Below, one piece after another: positions 22,432-34,515 of a stretch of DNA of 64,000 nucleotides. The notes under the pieces were generated by a model. That model was given only the letters and a program-made list of their open reading frames with translations. It ran no database searches and was not told the DNA's origin. Numbering within the stretch: position 1 is the stretch's first letter; every line of letters begins with the position of its first letter. This stretch comes from Clarkia xantiana subsp. parviflora (Eukaryota; Streptophyta; Magnoliopsida; Myrtales; Onagraceae): positions 29,578,763-29,642,762 of the forward strand of contig JAPTYO010000003.1 in the NCBI GenBank assembly GCA_036873135.1, read 5' to 3'. The position numbers and the translations under genes are program-made.

Positions 22432-22722
22432 ATCTGCGCAGTGTAATGATTACTGAAGAAACTTTTCGTGCAGGGAAGTAGAAAGACAGCAGACATGCAA
22501 GAGCAGGGATTGGATGGCCGCTGATCGGAAAACGAGAATTGCAGAGATACAGAAGTCGAAACGAAAAGGGTTCCTGATAGAAATCAGACGTAGCCGTGCG
22601 GGGAAAGGAAGAAAGGTGATTGGGTGGAGAAAACAAGCGAAAGAACGGAAAATAGCAAACGATTGAAACCCTAGTAAGAAACCCTAGGTTCGGCAATGAG
22701 AGGAAACTGAAGAGTTCCCTTC
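22432..22722 (-). promoter_or_regulatory. LINE 5' UTR / internal promoter region
   Basis: 291 nt between the 5' target duplication and the first ORF1 ATG. Non-LTR elements carry their promoter internally, so it should lie here. No specific box is identified. Confidence 0.5.
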
Positions 22723-22737
22723 CCACCAATGGATTCC

Positions 22738-23180
22738 GGTAATTGTTATGGATGAGAATATAGAAAATAATACGTGGAAAATGTAATATATCTGGCTTTA
22801 AAATTTGATGATTGGACTGCTTGGTGGAATGTTTTAAATTTGAATTGATTTATTTATTCATATATATATATATTGGAATTGGTTGGATAAAAAAAAGTCC
22901 AACCAAATTGTTTGTCGGAGCTTAAGAACAATTGATACGTATATATCTATATATACCATGGAAGTGCGGTGGTTGGTGACAAGTAGAGCCGACAACGGTG
23001 AGCTGAATATTAAATAACCATGAACTTTTTGTACTATTTACTGTAATGGTTTAAAAATATAGCAATTTGTTTAAAAATTAAAAGTTCGGATTGCCAATAA
23101 TTTTTTTTTTTTTAAATTCAGGTATCGATTTATGAATTAATCATCGCAATTTAGTGATTGACCCTTATTTATAATAATAA
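22738..23180. other. Intergenic DNA, no gene seen
   Basis: AT-rich spacer between the LINE and a fold-back element, ending in an AAT microsatellite. No coding or RNA signal is seen. Confidence 0.5.
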
Positions 23181-23189
23181 TAATAATAA

Positions 23190-23712
23190 GGGTTAACAGG
23201 TCTTTTGGTCCATGATGTTTGACAACTTTTGGGTTTTGGTCAATGATGTTTTTTTTTTACCTAGTTTTGGTACCATATGTTTGCAGATTTTTTCTAGTTT
23301 TGGTCTAATCGTTACATTCCGTCCATTTTTTGACATGTACAAGTCACGTGATCCACCCTAAACTTTCAATTTTTTTCAATTTGGTCCCTCTAATACTTCC
23401 CTAACCTTTTTTTGTTCAATTTAGTCCCGAAATTTCAAAAATTCAATTGGACCTATTGTCCAATTGGGGTCAATTTTGAAACTTCGGGACTAAATTGAAC
23501 AAAAAAGGTTAAGAAAGTATTAGAGGGACTAAATTTAAAGTTTAGAGTGGATCACGTGACTTGAACATGTAAAAAAATGGACGGAATGTAACGGTTAGAC
23601 CAAAACTAGAAAAAACCTGCAAACATATGGTACCAAAACTAGATAAAGAAAAACATTATTGACCAAAACCCAAAAGTTGTCAAACATCATGGAACAAAAA
23701 ACATGTTAACCA
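23190..23712. mobile_element. Fold-back MULE-like element, GGGTTAA family
   Basis: About 520 bp forming a near-complete palindrome with arms of about 250 bp. The left arm begins GGGTTAACAGG, the right ends CATGTTAACCA. TAATAATAA lies on both sides (23181-23189 and 23713-23721). That 9-bp match supports a Mutator-like origin, but it sits in a microsatellite and is weak by itself. Arms share GTCACGTGA and CCCTAAACTTTCAATTT-like blocks with the element at 58764-59601. There is no coding sequence. Confidence 0.7.
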
Positions 23713-23844
23713 TAATAATAATATATGAACCTTTATCTTTAGTTAACTGAGTTAAAAGCCTAAACCTGGTGAACATTCCTAAAAAAAAAAAAATTGGTGA
23801 ACATACTAGGGCCTAGGCTACTAGCTAGCAGCTCTAGTGACTCA

Positions 23845-24181
23845 GAGCATCCACAATGCAAGGAAAAAAATGGAGGACAACTCCTCCATGTGGCAATGTG
23901 GGTTGTCACTTTGCATTGGAGATGGACAAGATTTCTTGTACAATCCCTCTAAGGAGGGATCCACTCTCTCACATCCCATCATTAATATGGTGATATAATA
24001 TGGAAGAAAAAATTGTTAATTTTATTAATATTAAAAGAATATGTAGGGCCAACTTGGTAGACACCATTGGAGTAGTGATAGACAACTTTAAGACACTTAT
24101 TTTTTTAATAATATATTGATTATGTGGCGCTGATGTGGCATTAAATAGGATGGGAGTTGGGGTTGTGCATTGTGGATGCTC
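23845..24181. mobile_element. PIF/Harbinger-type MITE
   Basis: A 337-bp element with ends GAGCATCCACAATGCA and TGCATTGTGGATGCTC, flanked by TCA on both sides (23842-23844 and 24182-24184). The termini and 3-bp T-A target duplication place it with Tourist-like MITEs. It belongs to a different family from the one at 7229-7580. Confidence 0.8.
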
Positions 24182-24324
24182 TCAAAACTGAAAAGACGGA
24201 ACCGATTTGTTTGATTGTATATTTTTGCCTGGTTTATTATATTTTTTCCATTTCTGTAAATTTCGAGATTCATTAACTAATAACTGTATTCACATTTAGT
24301 ATTACCTATAATTAACTCTCTGAC

Positions 24325-24535
24325 TTTTTTTTTTTTTGATTTTTTTTTTCGCTGGTGGTCCTAGAGGGCTCTCATCAGAAGGGTAGCATTATCGCTCCAC
24401 ACCTAGACTTATTTACTAATTTTCACTCGCACCGAGTCAGCCCGTAAGGGGTAAAGTGCTCACATGGTTACTAGCGAGGATTGAACCTCTGACCTCTGGT
24501 TAAGGAATGATGCGTTGAACCACCACATCATATTT
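24325..24535 (-). mobile_element. tRNA-derived SINE candidate
   Basis: Read on the minus strand, the sequence starts GATGTGGTGGTTCAACGCAT (A-box-like) and has GAGGTTCAATCCTCGC (B-box-like). A tRNA-unrelated body and an A-rich tail follow, seen as T-runs at 24325-24352. That order is the layout of a tRNA-derived SINE. I could not pair target duplications, and the family is not identified. Confidence 0.5.
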
Positions 24536-24536
24536 C

Positions 24537-26716
24537 ATGGTTTTTTTTGTTAAGACTATTAATAATTCATCGATGATATCTCCTCAGGAGGTAGCGATTG
24601 CTGCAACCAGCAAGAAGAAGATGATCGACGACGATGAGTATCCCGACGTTCATCCTCATCATCCTCTGTATCATCATCCCACAGATCACCCGGTATGCAC
24701 CTGGTCTCAGTTACCTTGACTAGTATTGATGATTACCCGAGACGAATGAGTTGTTTACGAATGACTTACATGATGTGGACGACCTAATTGAGCGATAGCT
24801 GACGTGTCAATTTGAGGTTTACTATTTATTCTCCAACAATCAAATTAGTAATATAGATAGATAATAATAATATAAATAAGGGTTTCCGTTTATCCATTGT
24901 TATGTCTTTTTTTTTTTTCCAATGGATAATATTTTCATATATTAAAGTGAAATTTTAAACATATTTTGAGTTTTGATAAATTAGCAAATCAACCAAAAAA
25001 AAACACAAATTGTGATGCAGTGGTACATAATATACTTACTCCACACTTAAGATAGTCTCCACTTATAGTGGGGTCAGCCGTAAATGAAAAAGTGTTTATC
25101 ATAATTCATTTTTCTCATGACCCCCACGGATTTTTGAGACTAAAGTTGAATTGCTATACCATATTATGTACAGGGACGGATCCATATGGTGTGTTCTGAG
25201 GTTCCGGGGCACCACTTTTAACACGTTCAAATTACTTCAAATATATCGGGAAAAATTAGTTACTAGTTATTGGGACCCTATATAAATTTAACAAATGACA
25301 CTAATTACAAAAGATACTATGTAGCTTGATGGTTGTGAGTGTATATCTGTAAGTTCTAACCATAGATTCAAATCTTCTTTCCCACAAATTCAAGTATTAA
25401 ATTTTATTTTATTTTTGCTAATTTGGCCATTCAATTCCCGAAATGACACAAAATCAAGCATTAAGATTTGAATCTCTAATTGGTTTTTTTTTTGTTTTTT
25501 TTTTTATCTATTGCTTTATTTTATAAAAAAAAACTCGTTTTTAATAAGTTATTTATTCTTATTTTTTTTGTGTTTTCTTTCTTTATAGCTTTACTTCCTT
25601 TTTTTTCATCCATATATATATATATATATGTTATTTATTAATGTTTTTAAAATTTGTAATCTTATTTAAAAAAAAACATCGTTGATTCTATTAGAACCGA
25701 TTGTGAAGATATTATTGGTAGATTTCAAAAATGAAATCGAGTAAGGAAATTTTTTTTTTTTCAAACTATGTTATATTCGAATTGAATATTACTTTAAAAA
25801 GCTCATAATGGAAAAAATTTGTCTGTTCCGATCCGAATTAGTATTTGATCCGATTCAACTTTCTATAAGCATATAAAAAATTATTTATGCACCCACTAAT
25901 CCCTGGGTGTTGAATTCGTCGTTGATTGTGTATGTGTACAATCTCAAAGTTCTACCGTATCCATTGTGATATTGATTAAGTATTATATATTTTTTTTTTG
26001 TGACTTATTAGAATGTTAGCTTAACTGATACTTGATTTTCATCTTCATAATTACATTTGAGTTCACCACTCAATAAACTTAGTTATGCTCACACGTATCA
26101 TAAATAGTATAGTGCCAATTACAAACTCTGTGGCCAATAAAAGAAAAAGTATAAAGTCCTCTAATTTGGTATTAGTAAAGGAACAATCAACAACAAGAAG
26201 TTAATGCATGTGGCAAAGCAATATTTAATATATATATATATATACCCTCTCACGATAAACGTTGATGTTACATATAATGAACTTAACAAAACCAAAAGAT
26301 TACTTAATAAACACATATCAAATCTTGACCCAAAAAACACATTAATTATTGGCCAAAAAATTAAAAATAAAGCACATTAATTCCCGGCCAAAAATAAAAT
26401 AAAACATATTAATTTCATTTTAATTATTTTATTTTACAAAACAATCTCATTATTTATGATTTGACAAACTTAGTTGGCTAACACATTACTTGTAAAACTA
26501 GCTAATTGCTTAATAGTTACTATAACACATTAATTTCATTTTAATTATTTTGTTTATAAATAATTTTATTATTTATGAATTGACAACCTTAGTTGGCAGC
26601 AGATACCAACAGCAACTGCATGAACGGAAAATCCGTGAACTTATACCACTTTGCCACTTCAAGTTGACTCAAATATTTTCACCAAAAAAAGAAGTTAACT
26701 CAAATATTTGTATCAT
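24537..26716. other. AT-rich intergenic DNA with TE debris and one possible exon
   Basis: Most of this stretch is AT-rich with T-runs and TA microsatellites. A segment at about 24580-24690 is GC-richer, encodes an acidic/His-rich peptide (DDDEYPDVHPHHPLYHHP) and runs into a GT donor-like site. It could be a lone or degraded exon, but I recognise no family. Bases 25018-25185 form a weak fold-back (GTACATAATAT / ATATTATGTAC). Bases 25310-25375 contain a tRNA-like motif. Confidence 0.35.
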
Positions 26717-26721
26717 CATAC

Positions 26722-27506
26722 TGTTATAAAATTTGGGCTCATTTATATTAAATTTTACTAAGGCTAGTTTTTTGGGCTTAGTTAAAATATTTTTGTTCAA
26801 GCCCATTGTTTTTACTCTAGCCCAGCCCAATTTGTTTTAGTGAATGTGGAAATTTGTTTGTACCACATCGACCACTTCAAGCATCTCCTCCCTTCTCCTC
26901 TCCTATATAAAGGAGTCTCCCCTTCTCATTTTTTGCACCATTGAGAAATGGAATCTCTTCCTTCTTGGTTGAGTTCAATTTTTCGGAACCCATAATCTTG
27001 GGATCCAATTATATTTTCTCATCCTCTGTTCTTCGTGTTGACGAGTGCAGAGTTCTTCTAGATTGATTTTGACTTATGTCGTGTTCAACCTTTCTAGTTG
27101 TTTTTAGCTGTTGTCGTCGGCTTTCCTGTTCTTTGTTTGAGTTCAGGTATTGGGTTCGGTTCGGTCGAGCGTGTTGCATGCATAACACGATTCGATGACA
27201 CTGTTGAATCCTGGGAGGTAATCGCCCCTTGTATAAACCCATTTGCATAACCCGAGGGTGGGGAGGGGCGAAATTGCCTTAAGGAGACTGTGATTAGCAC
27301 GGGCCTCAGTATAAAAAATACGTATTCGTTTTGTGTCGATTTTACGTATAATTTCGGTGTTGCCTATATTTTGCATGTTAACTGGTATAGTTACTTGTAA
27401 GTAACCGAAATTTGACTAATTGCTTTTTAGTCATTGAATTTTAGAATATTGCATTTTGGTCCTCGTACTTTGTAAATTTGCATATTTACCCTCAATATTT
27501 CCAACA
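26722..27506 (+). repeat. 5' LTR of the Copia element
   Basis: 785 bp. A TATA box (CTATATAAAGG, 26903-26913) indicates the LTR promoter. Compared with the 3' LTR I count about five substitutions and one 6-bp indel. Confidence 0.92.
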
Positions 27507-28785
27507 ATCTTAAGGCAATTTTTATTTGTTGGTTTTATGAGAGGATGCTTAATTGAATTTTGAGATTCAATTTTTTGGAGAAAATTATTTATTCTCTAAA
27601 AGTTCACAAATATTGTCGAACAATGATGTTGAAAATGTGAACATGCTCGAGAGCACATGCGACTGATAAAATCGCTAAGGCCATTTAGGTCGTCGAGACT
27701 GGTAAAGTCGTCAAAAGCCGTTGAAGCTATTAGGACCGTTGAGGTCGCTAAGTCGTTGAGACTACTATGAAAAATCGAGATGGTCAAGGTTGTTAAACCT
27801 ATTAAGGCATCCGAAATTGATATGTTTGCTAAGGAGGCTTTGGTGACTTGACCCACTTTAGCCGTTGAGGCTTATGGGGTCGTTGAATCCATTGTTGAAA
27901 ATTGGATTAAGAAGTCGGTTAAAGCCGATTTAGAGTGTATGACAATTGTTATGGAAATTTTATTTCCTTGTCTAAAACACTGACTATTACATTTGATATA
28001 AATGTACGTGTGAATCAACGAATCGATTGCACACACCTGAACCTTGGCACGTATGTACGCCGCGATATGTGTACATGAGTGTTTACTCAGAAGGTTAGCT
28101 CCGTGAGGGTTTGGTTTTGTCAAAACCGAAAGTAACCGTGTCCAGGTTTATTTTCTGTCCAACAGAAGGAAAAAAAAAAGTAATTGAAGTGATTAAACTT
28201 AATTACTGAAATCAGAAATTCAAATCGTTATTTGAATTTTAGTAATCTGAATTTGATGTCCCAGATTACTATTGTGGGGTCGGGTACGAACCGCTCGGAC
28301 TTCTTATAAAAAAAAAAAACCCAAGGAGTTGGTCATAGGTCCAATGTTTGAACGCTACTCAATGAGAATGTAGCTAACACTTGGCGGACAACTCTAAAAT
28401 TGGGAAAGACCACCATGTGGTCTATAAATGTTATTATTCTAGCGAGTGATGCTATTCCATTTAACGACGCCTTGATTACCGAGGTTGGACACTCGTTTAG
28501 GCCGCCGTCTATAATGCAGGGAAAGTCGCCGAGACTTACTTCAAAAGTTGAAGTCAAAAGATGGAATTCTTTTTGACAATTCTAAAAAAAAAATGAGGAG
28601 GAAGCGTCCCTATTGGGAGCACACGAAATCGTCAAAAGAGCTGTACGTTAAATACAGATAGACGAAAAATTTGATTGGATGAAGTTGAATTACTTTAAGT
28701 GTAATGACCGTAGTGCCTGAAGTAAACATGAATAAAAAAATATTTTTGCATTGGCCGTAGTGCCTATAGTGAACATGAGATAAGA

Positions 28786-29090
28786 ATGTTCCTTCTTGTG
28801 CTGAATTTGTCGCACAATAATTTAGAACATGTTAATTACGATACCTTGCAGAGGTTATCTAACATGTTTCATATTCCTAACATCAAAATAGATCAAGAAC
28901 TTAAATGTGAAGTTTGCGTTGAAGCGAAACTTATTCGGCCGAAAGGATTACCGAACTTCTTGGTCTAAATACATAGCGAAGTTTTGTGACTTAATATATG
29001 TCCAAACGCGAGGCGGGAAATAAGTACTTCATTACTTTCGTAGATGATAGTACGAAATATCGCTATGTGTACTTGATGAAGAAAAAAAAA
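28786..29090 (+). pseudogene. Copia GAG-pre-integrase and integrase remnants
   Basis: The translated stretch has LEHVNYDTLQRL and then CEVCVEAKL, the His-Cys pattern of the GAG-pre-integrase domain. After stops it resumes with KYFITFVDDSTKYRYVYLM, the beginning of a Copia integrase core. The frame is interrupted and no functional product is possible. Confidence 0.75.
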
Positions 29091-30159
29091 TGAAACAATT
29101 AACAAATTCATGGTTTACAAACAAAAACTTGAGTTTCAACTATTAGTTGTTTTCGCAATGAGAAATGCGGCAACGATTATTCTCTGTTTAGAGAGTGTTG
29201 ACTTAAACACGATTTAATCGGTGAAGTCATTGCACACCGCATAAAACCCCGATGGAGTTGGGTTGCGGGTTCGATCCAACCGGGCAACATTTTAATGTTT
29301 ATTTTGAACTAATTAGTATTAATAACGTTGTCGACGGTCAAGGTTTTGGCTTAGTGTGCATTAGATAAAAATATGAAAAATGTTGTTTTGGCACTTGCGG
29401 TGCAACAGTCGAGGCCTTTTATTGGTCTGAGGATCATACCGTTTGAGAAACGCAACGGTCTGGAAAAAAAAAATGTTGATGTGATAATGGTCTGAGGATC
29501 TACAACGATAAAAGGATGATCCGAGGATCAATGATGATGTGGTTGAGAATTAGTAATAACTTCATACCCAACTCGTGTGTTAACACATTACATTTTTCTG
29601 GTAGAAATTGAAATAGTATGGTTGAGACCATGTTTGTTTTAGGGTTATGACGGGGTAGCTATTTTAACTAGCAATTACCTTTTGAATAAGGTACCCCATA
29701 AGAAGGAAGATAAAACTATGTTTGATTTGTGCCTTCGAATGTGGGGGGTGTCTTGCTAAAAATTATGATACCTCTACGGAAAAGACGCATACATTCCCTA
29801 AACCGTTGATTGCATTTTCATAGGGTTTGTTCAGAATAGTAACGGGTATCGATTTGAATCGAAAGTGTCAAATAAACACAAAGATATGTTAATGTAATCA
29901 ATAAATGCATATTTCTTTGGAAAATGTATTTTTGGCTAAGTCTAGAGGAGAGGCAAGCATATGAGACTATAGAGGAAAAATAGTCAAGACCGAGAACATG
30001 GAGGGCATGTTGAGGTCGAGCCCATGATGAGTAAAAGGGCGAGGATTGAAAAATCCTATGGTCCAGTTTTTTGACCTATATGCTTGAAGCCGAACCTTAG
30101 ACTTACCACGAAGACGTAAACTCTTATGAGAGACCTCTATGAAAAGAGGCAGTCAATAG

Positions 30160-31270
30160 TGAAATTGAGTCCATCTTGCAGAACCACACTTGGGAGCTGG
30201 TGGATCTTCCGCTCAGAGACAAACCGTTAGGCTACAAGTGGATATTCAAACGTAAAATGAAAGAAGATGGATCAATTGATAATTACAAAGCCCGACTTGT
30301 CATAAAATATTATAGACAAAAGGAATGATGAAATTATTTTGATACATATTATCCAGTAGCTAGAATCACATTCATAAGGATGGTTCTTGCGATTGCAGCC
30401 TTGCAAATTCTAGAAGTACATCAAATGGATGTGAAAAACAACTTTCATACATGGAGATTTAGAGGAAGAAATCTACATGGAACAACCTGAGGGTTTCTCT
30501 GCGCGAGAGCAGGAAAAGAAAGTCTGTAAGCTTGTCAAATCTATGTATAGTCTTAGGCAGATGCCTAGATAATGACTTTATATATTTGACAGCGCTTTAT
30601 TGGAGAAATGTTTCAAAATAAATAAGTATGAAAAACGTTTTACGTTGATGACATACTAATCGTTGGAAATAACGATGAGGTGGTCCGGTCCACTGGACCT
30701 ATGTTGAATTTGAGTATTGACCTGAAAGACATGGATCTTGCCGATGTGATCTTTGGATTAAAACTCATTAGATCATCAGAATGTCTCATTCTAAGTCAAA
30801 CTCATATATTGACAAGTATTTGGATAAATTCAACAAAGATGACAAGAACGAGGTCAGTACCCGATAGATACGAGTAAGTAATTTCAAAGAATAAGGGAGA
30901 ATGGTTTTCCCAAATTGAGTACGCTCGAATTATTGGAAGTGTCATGTACTTAATGTCATGCACTAGACCAGATATCGCTCACGTTGTAAGTGTATTGAGT
31001 CGATATACGAGTAACCCTAGTTTTTCCACTAGAACGGGGTAATCAGGGTACTTAGGTATCTGATACATATTCGTAATCATGGTCTACACAAAGAGATATC
31101 CTTATGTGATAGAATTTTATATTGATGCAAAATGGATATCCGATTAGACACTACCACCTTGAGTATAAGGGGTTACGTATTCACCTTACGAGGCGCAACA
31201 GTGTTGTAGAAAATCCTCAAAACAAACAGTCATAGCCAGATCGACGATTAAGTCTGAGTTATTGTACTGG
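30160..31270 (+). pseudogene. Copia reverse transcriptase / RNase H remnants
   Basis: Fragments in different frames read NHTWELVDLP, KPLGYKWIFKRKMKEDGSID, YYPVARITFIRMVLAIAALQ, then YVDDILIVGNND (the catalytic YVDD block), and MSCTRPDIAHVVSVLSRYTSN. This is the order of a Copia reverse transcriptase leading into RNase H. Stops and frameshifts separate them, so it is a pseudogene. Confidence 0.85.
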
Positions 31271-32464
31271 AGAAATGTGCCGATTATGCAAAATGACTAT
31301 GTCATTTTCTCGAGGATTTTACTAATTGGCCAAAACCTGTGTTAGTGCAAGATTGATGAGTTTGTTTTGGTTTAATCCAAATTAAATCCAATCTAATGAA
31401 ATGTTGAAGATTTTCTTTAAGAGACAATGTTAAAGCAGAAATAAGTGGTGCACCCCCCATTTGGCATGAAAACCTTTGTTAAAGGTTGGGAAATGGGACA
31501 CTTTGCGAAGCTGTTGTCCACAAAAGAATCAATCTAAATTTAGATGTTGGATTAACAAAATTATTCCTGCAGGAAATGATAGTCTGAGGACTTTGTTGGA
31601 TTGAGAACATTGATGCAACGTTGCGACGATCAATCTGTATAACACAGTATAACCTGCATAATGGAATGTTTAGACATATACGTCATAATTCCATTAGACA
31701 GTTGCTCTCAAATATATTTATTGTGCCTGATATCGTAAAGTAGGCAGATAAATAGCGGATCCGCAACCCGAAAGGGTTAAACAGAGAGTTATTTGGCCAA
31801 GCGTCGAAAAGGAATGGGGCTAAAGCCCGTGGAGGAAACACTCTTGAGAAGGAAAACCCAACCATGATGACTGGAGATCCCAAGAACTTGGTTCAATGGG
31901 ACAACCTAATCACAAGAGTGAGTGTTGTCACTGTGGGGGTCAAACCCCAAAGCCCATTCCTATGATGCAAACAGTGATGGAGAAGAGGTTAAGCTTTTGC
32001 TGGTGTTGATCTTATAACAGTAATTGGAAATTACTTAATCAAGGTCATTTTCACACAAAGCTTTTAATGATTCGTAAGGAGAACTCAGAGTCGTGAAGAT
32101 GCTCTTGAGACATAGAATCACCTATGCGAGTGAGAAGTGGGGCCGCTTCGAAAGGAATTGTTGAGGGCGCAATTCTTAGAAACGCATGCAGAACCAGGCG
32201 AGTGATCCATGGCCTAGGGATCACAGGGCGTGAACCGAACTATACTAGGAAGGTACCTGTGTGGGTTATGTCGTCATTTACATCAACGACAGTCGGTTCA
32301 AGGACATCGCGTCTACCGACCAGTCAGTAGAGAAGGCATGATCTCACAAGGGATAGGTTCAAAGGGGTTACCCCTACCTATTCTTTGCAGGTATTGACCG
32401 TTGAACTCAAACATCGTGTCTAGAGCTACCGTTAGGTTTTCCAATTTCCATTCATGTGGGGGAT

Positions 32465-33243
32465 TGTTATAAAATTTGGGCTCATTTATATTAAATTTTA
32501 CTAAGGCTAGTTTTTTGGGCTTAGTTAAAATATTTTTGTTCAAGCCCATTGTTTTTACTCTAGCCCAGCCCAATTTGTTTTAGTGAATGTGAAAATTTGT
32601 TTGTACCACATCGACCACTTCAAGCATCTCCTCCCTTCTCCTCTCCTATATAAAGGAGTCTCCCCTTCTCATTTTTTGCACTATTGAGAAATGGAATCTC
32701 TTCCTTCTTGGTTGAGTTCAATTTTTCGGAACCCATAATCTTGGGATCCAATTATATTTTCTCATCCTCTGTTCTTCGTGTTGACGAGTGCAGAGTTCTT
32801 CTAGATTGATTTTGACTTATGTCGTGTTCAACCTTTCTAGTTGTTTTTAGCTGTTGTCGTCGGCTTTCCTGTTCTTTGTTTGAGTTCAGGTATTGGGTTC
32901 GGTTCGGTCGAGCGTGTTGCATGCATAACACGATTCGATGACATTGTTGAATCCTGGGAGGTGATCGCCCCTTGTATAAACCCCTTTGCATAACCCGAGG
33001 GTGGGGAGGGGCGAAATTGCCTTAAGGAGACTGTGATTAGCACGGGCCTCAGTATAAAAAATACGTATTCGTTTTGTGTTACGTATAATTTCGGTGTTGC
33101 CTATATTTTGCATGTTAACTGGTATAGTTACTTGTAAGTAACCGAAATTTGACTAATTGCTTTTTAGTCATTGAATTTTAGAATATTGCATTTTGGTCCT
33201 CGTACTTTGTAAATTTGCATATTTACCCTCAATATTTCCAACA
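32465..33243 (+). repeat. 3' LTR of the Copia element
   Basis: 779 bp, nearly identical to the 5' LTR, with the same TATA box near 32646-32656. It is six bases shorter at about 33078, where the 5' copy has additional bases after GTTTTGTGT. Confidence 0.92.
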
Positions 33244-33248
33244 CATAC

Positions 33249-34515
33249 TCCCATTTTTTTTATAAAAAATTTGCTAGAATAGATCTATCAACTAAGTACT
33301 AATTATTCTAAAAAATGACGTTTGGTTTACTGTGCTTAACTTTCATCTCAACAACATCGATCACAAGTGTAAAGATCTTATCATAATGTTAGTTAAACGA
33401 AACTTAAATAAACTTTAAGGCTTGATAACCCATCCTTATTTGACGTTTGACCGATAAATTGAGTTTTAATACCTCTATCTTCTTTTGTTTCAGTCCTGTT
33501 ACTTGTTTCAGTTCTGTTACTTGATTATAGTCTGTATTGAGCTTTTCTTGCATTATTATTAATAATAATTTTCCTTTAGAAAAAAACAATCCTTATTTGA
33601 AATTTGACAGGTTTCAAAGTATTACCTAACCTTTGTGTTTTTAATAATAAAACGTGCGCGCCTTTAACCAATTGTTTCATAAAATCGAACTCAATATTTT
33701 TCCGGACACCTCGGTCTTGATAAACTTTGGGTCAAACTGTCAAATATAATGGGCACAATTTTTAATAGGAGGTTATTTTTTCTTTTAAATGACGTCACCA
33801 AGAATCAAACTCGTGCGCTCTAATATCATGTTAATAATAAGATGTGTGTCTTAACAAACTGTCCCATAAATCCGAACTTGTGGGTGAAGGTATCGACACA
33901 CTCTTATACTTCAATATGTGTTTCCATTAAATTTGCTATTCCAACTTTCAATTTGCATACCAAATTGCTACTTCTTTTAGATTAGATCTTTTGACGTCTA
34001 CAAGATACAAGATGTGGATTTGTCAAACAATTGAAATAATTGCTGCAAAATAAATTTAATTGAACGTAAACTAAAAATATTTCACTATAACCTTTTTTAT
34101 TTCAAAGACACTCATAACATCTTACGTTCTCTGCACATACAATAATCTCCACCCGAACCGAGTATAGTCCATGCTAAAAAAAAAAAAAAATTCTCAACTC
34201 TACATGATAATTATCCAAATTTTTTTTTACACTTGATAAGGATTGACCCTTTTCACAATTTTTTTTTGGTAATAACCCTTTTCACAATACTATAACTATA
34301 TATACTTTTTAACTTAAATATTATTATAGAGATATATGGATGACAAATGGATAGCCACAGTAAAGAGGAAATAGCAAGCTATGATTAAGCTGCACTTGCT
34401 AATAAATGACTTCATCTAACTCCTTGCCTACAAACCTCCCCATATTACTCCCCTCTCTCTCTTCTTCATCATCCTCTCTACTGCACTTTCTTTTCCAACC
34501 AGAGGAACAAGAAGA
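33249..34515 (+). promoter_or_regulatory. ABCB upstream region
   Basis: AT-rich sequence before the ABCB start codon. A possible TATA (CTATATATAC, about 34297-34306) lies some 210 nt upstream of the ATG. It is followed by a CT-rich leader (34435-34500), typical of plant 5' UTRs. Bases 33790-33925 resemble the TRIM family seen in the RBR intron (GCGCTCTAATATCATGTTA, CTTATACTTCAA) and are probably an old remnant. Confidence 0.45.

Larger units (their letters stand above)
16026..22722 (-). mobile_element. Full-length LINE (L1-type non-LTR retrotransposon)
   Basis: A 6.7-kb element on the minus strand is flanked by identical 15-bp target duplications CCACCAATGGATTCC (16011-16025 and 22723-22737). 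It ends in an 8-base poly(A), seen as T's at 16026-16033, directly against the left duplication. From the right it has a 291-nt 5' UTR, ORF1 (nucleic-acid binding), ORF2 (endonuclease, reverse transcriptase, RNase H) and a 3' UTR of about 33 nt. Both ORFs are open throughout. Exact duplications and open frames mean a recent insertion that may still be competent. Confidence 0.95.
26722..33243 (+). mobile_element. Ty1/Copia LTR retrotransposon with decayed coding region
   Basis: 6.5 kb between exact 5-bp target duplications CATAC (26717-26721 and 33244-33248). The LTRs begin TGTTATAAAATTTGGG and end TTTCCAACA. A polypurine tract (GTGGGGGAT, 32456-32464) abuts the 3' LTR. No canonical tRNA primer-binding site follows the 5' LTR. 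The domain order GAG-pre-integrase, integrase, reverse transcriptase is that of Copia, but every coding block is broken by stops and frameshifts. Between the LTR and the integrase is a low-complexity stretch (27660-27900) of GTCGTTGAG-like repeats. Confidence 0.9.

Noticed and set aside
24537..24719. 60-codon ORF with acidic and His-rich residues
   Set aside because: Partly plausible as an exon, but its start lies in a T-run next to a SINE and no family or second exon is recognised. It is mentioned only within the intergenic entry.
29206..29290. tRNA-like stretch with a GGTTCGATCC B-box
   Set aside because: It lies inside the decayed Copia interior, and I cannot fold a full cloverleaf or find SINE ends.
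32313..33113. Minus-strand ORFs repeated at 27009-27376
   Set aside because: Both sets are antisense readings of the two Copia LTRs, which explains their duplication.
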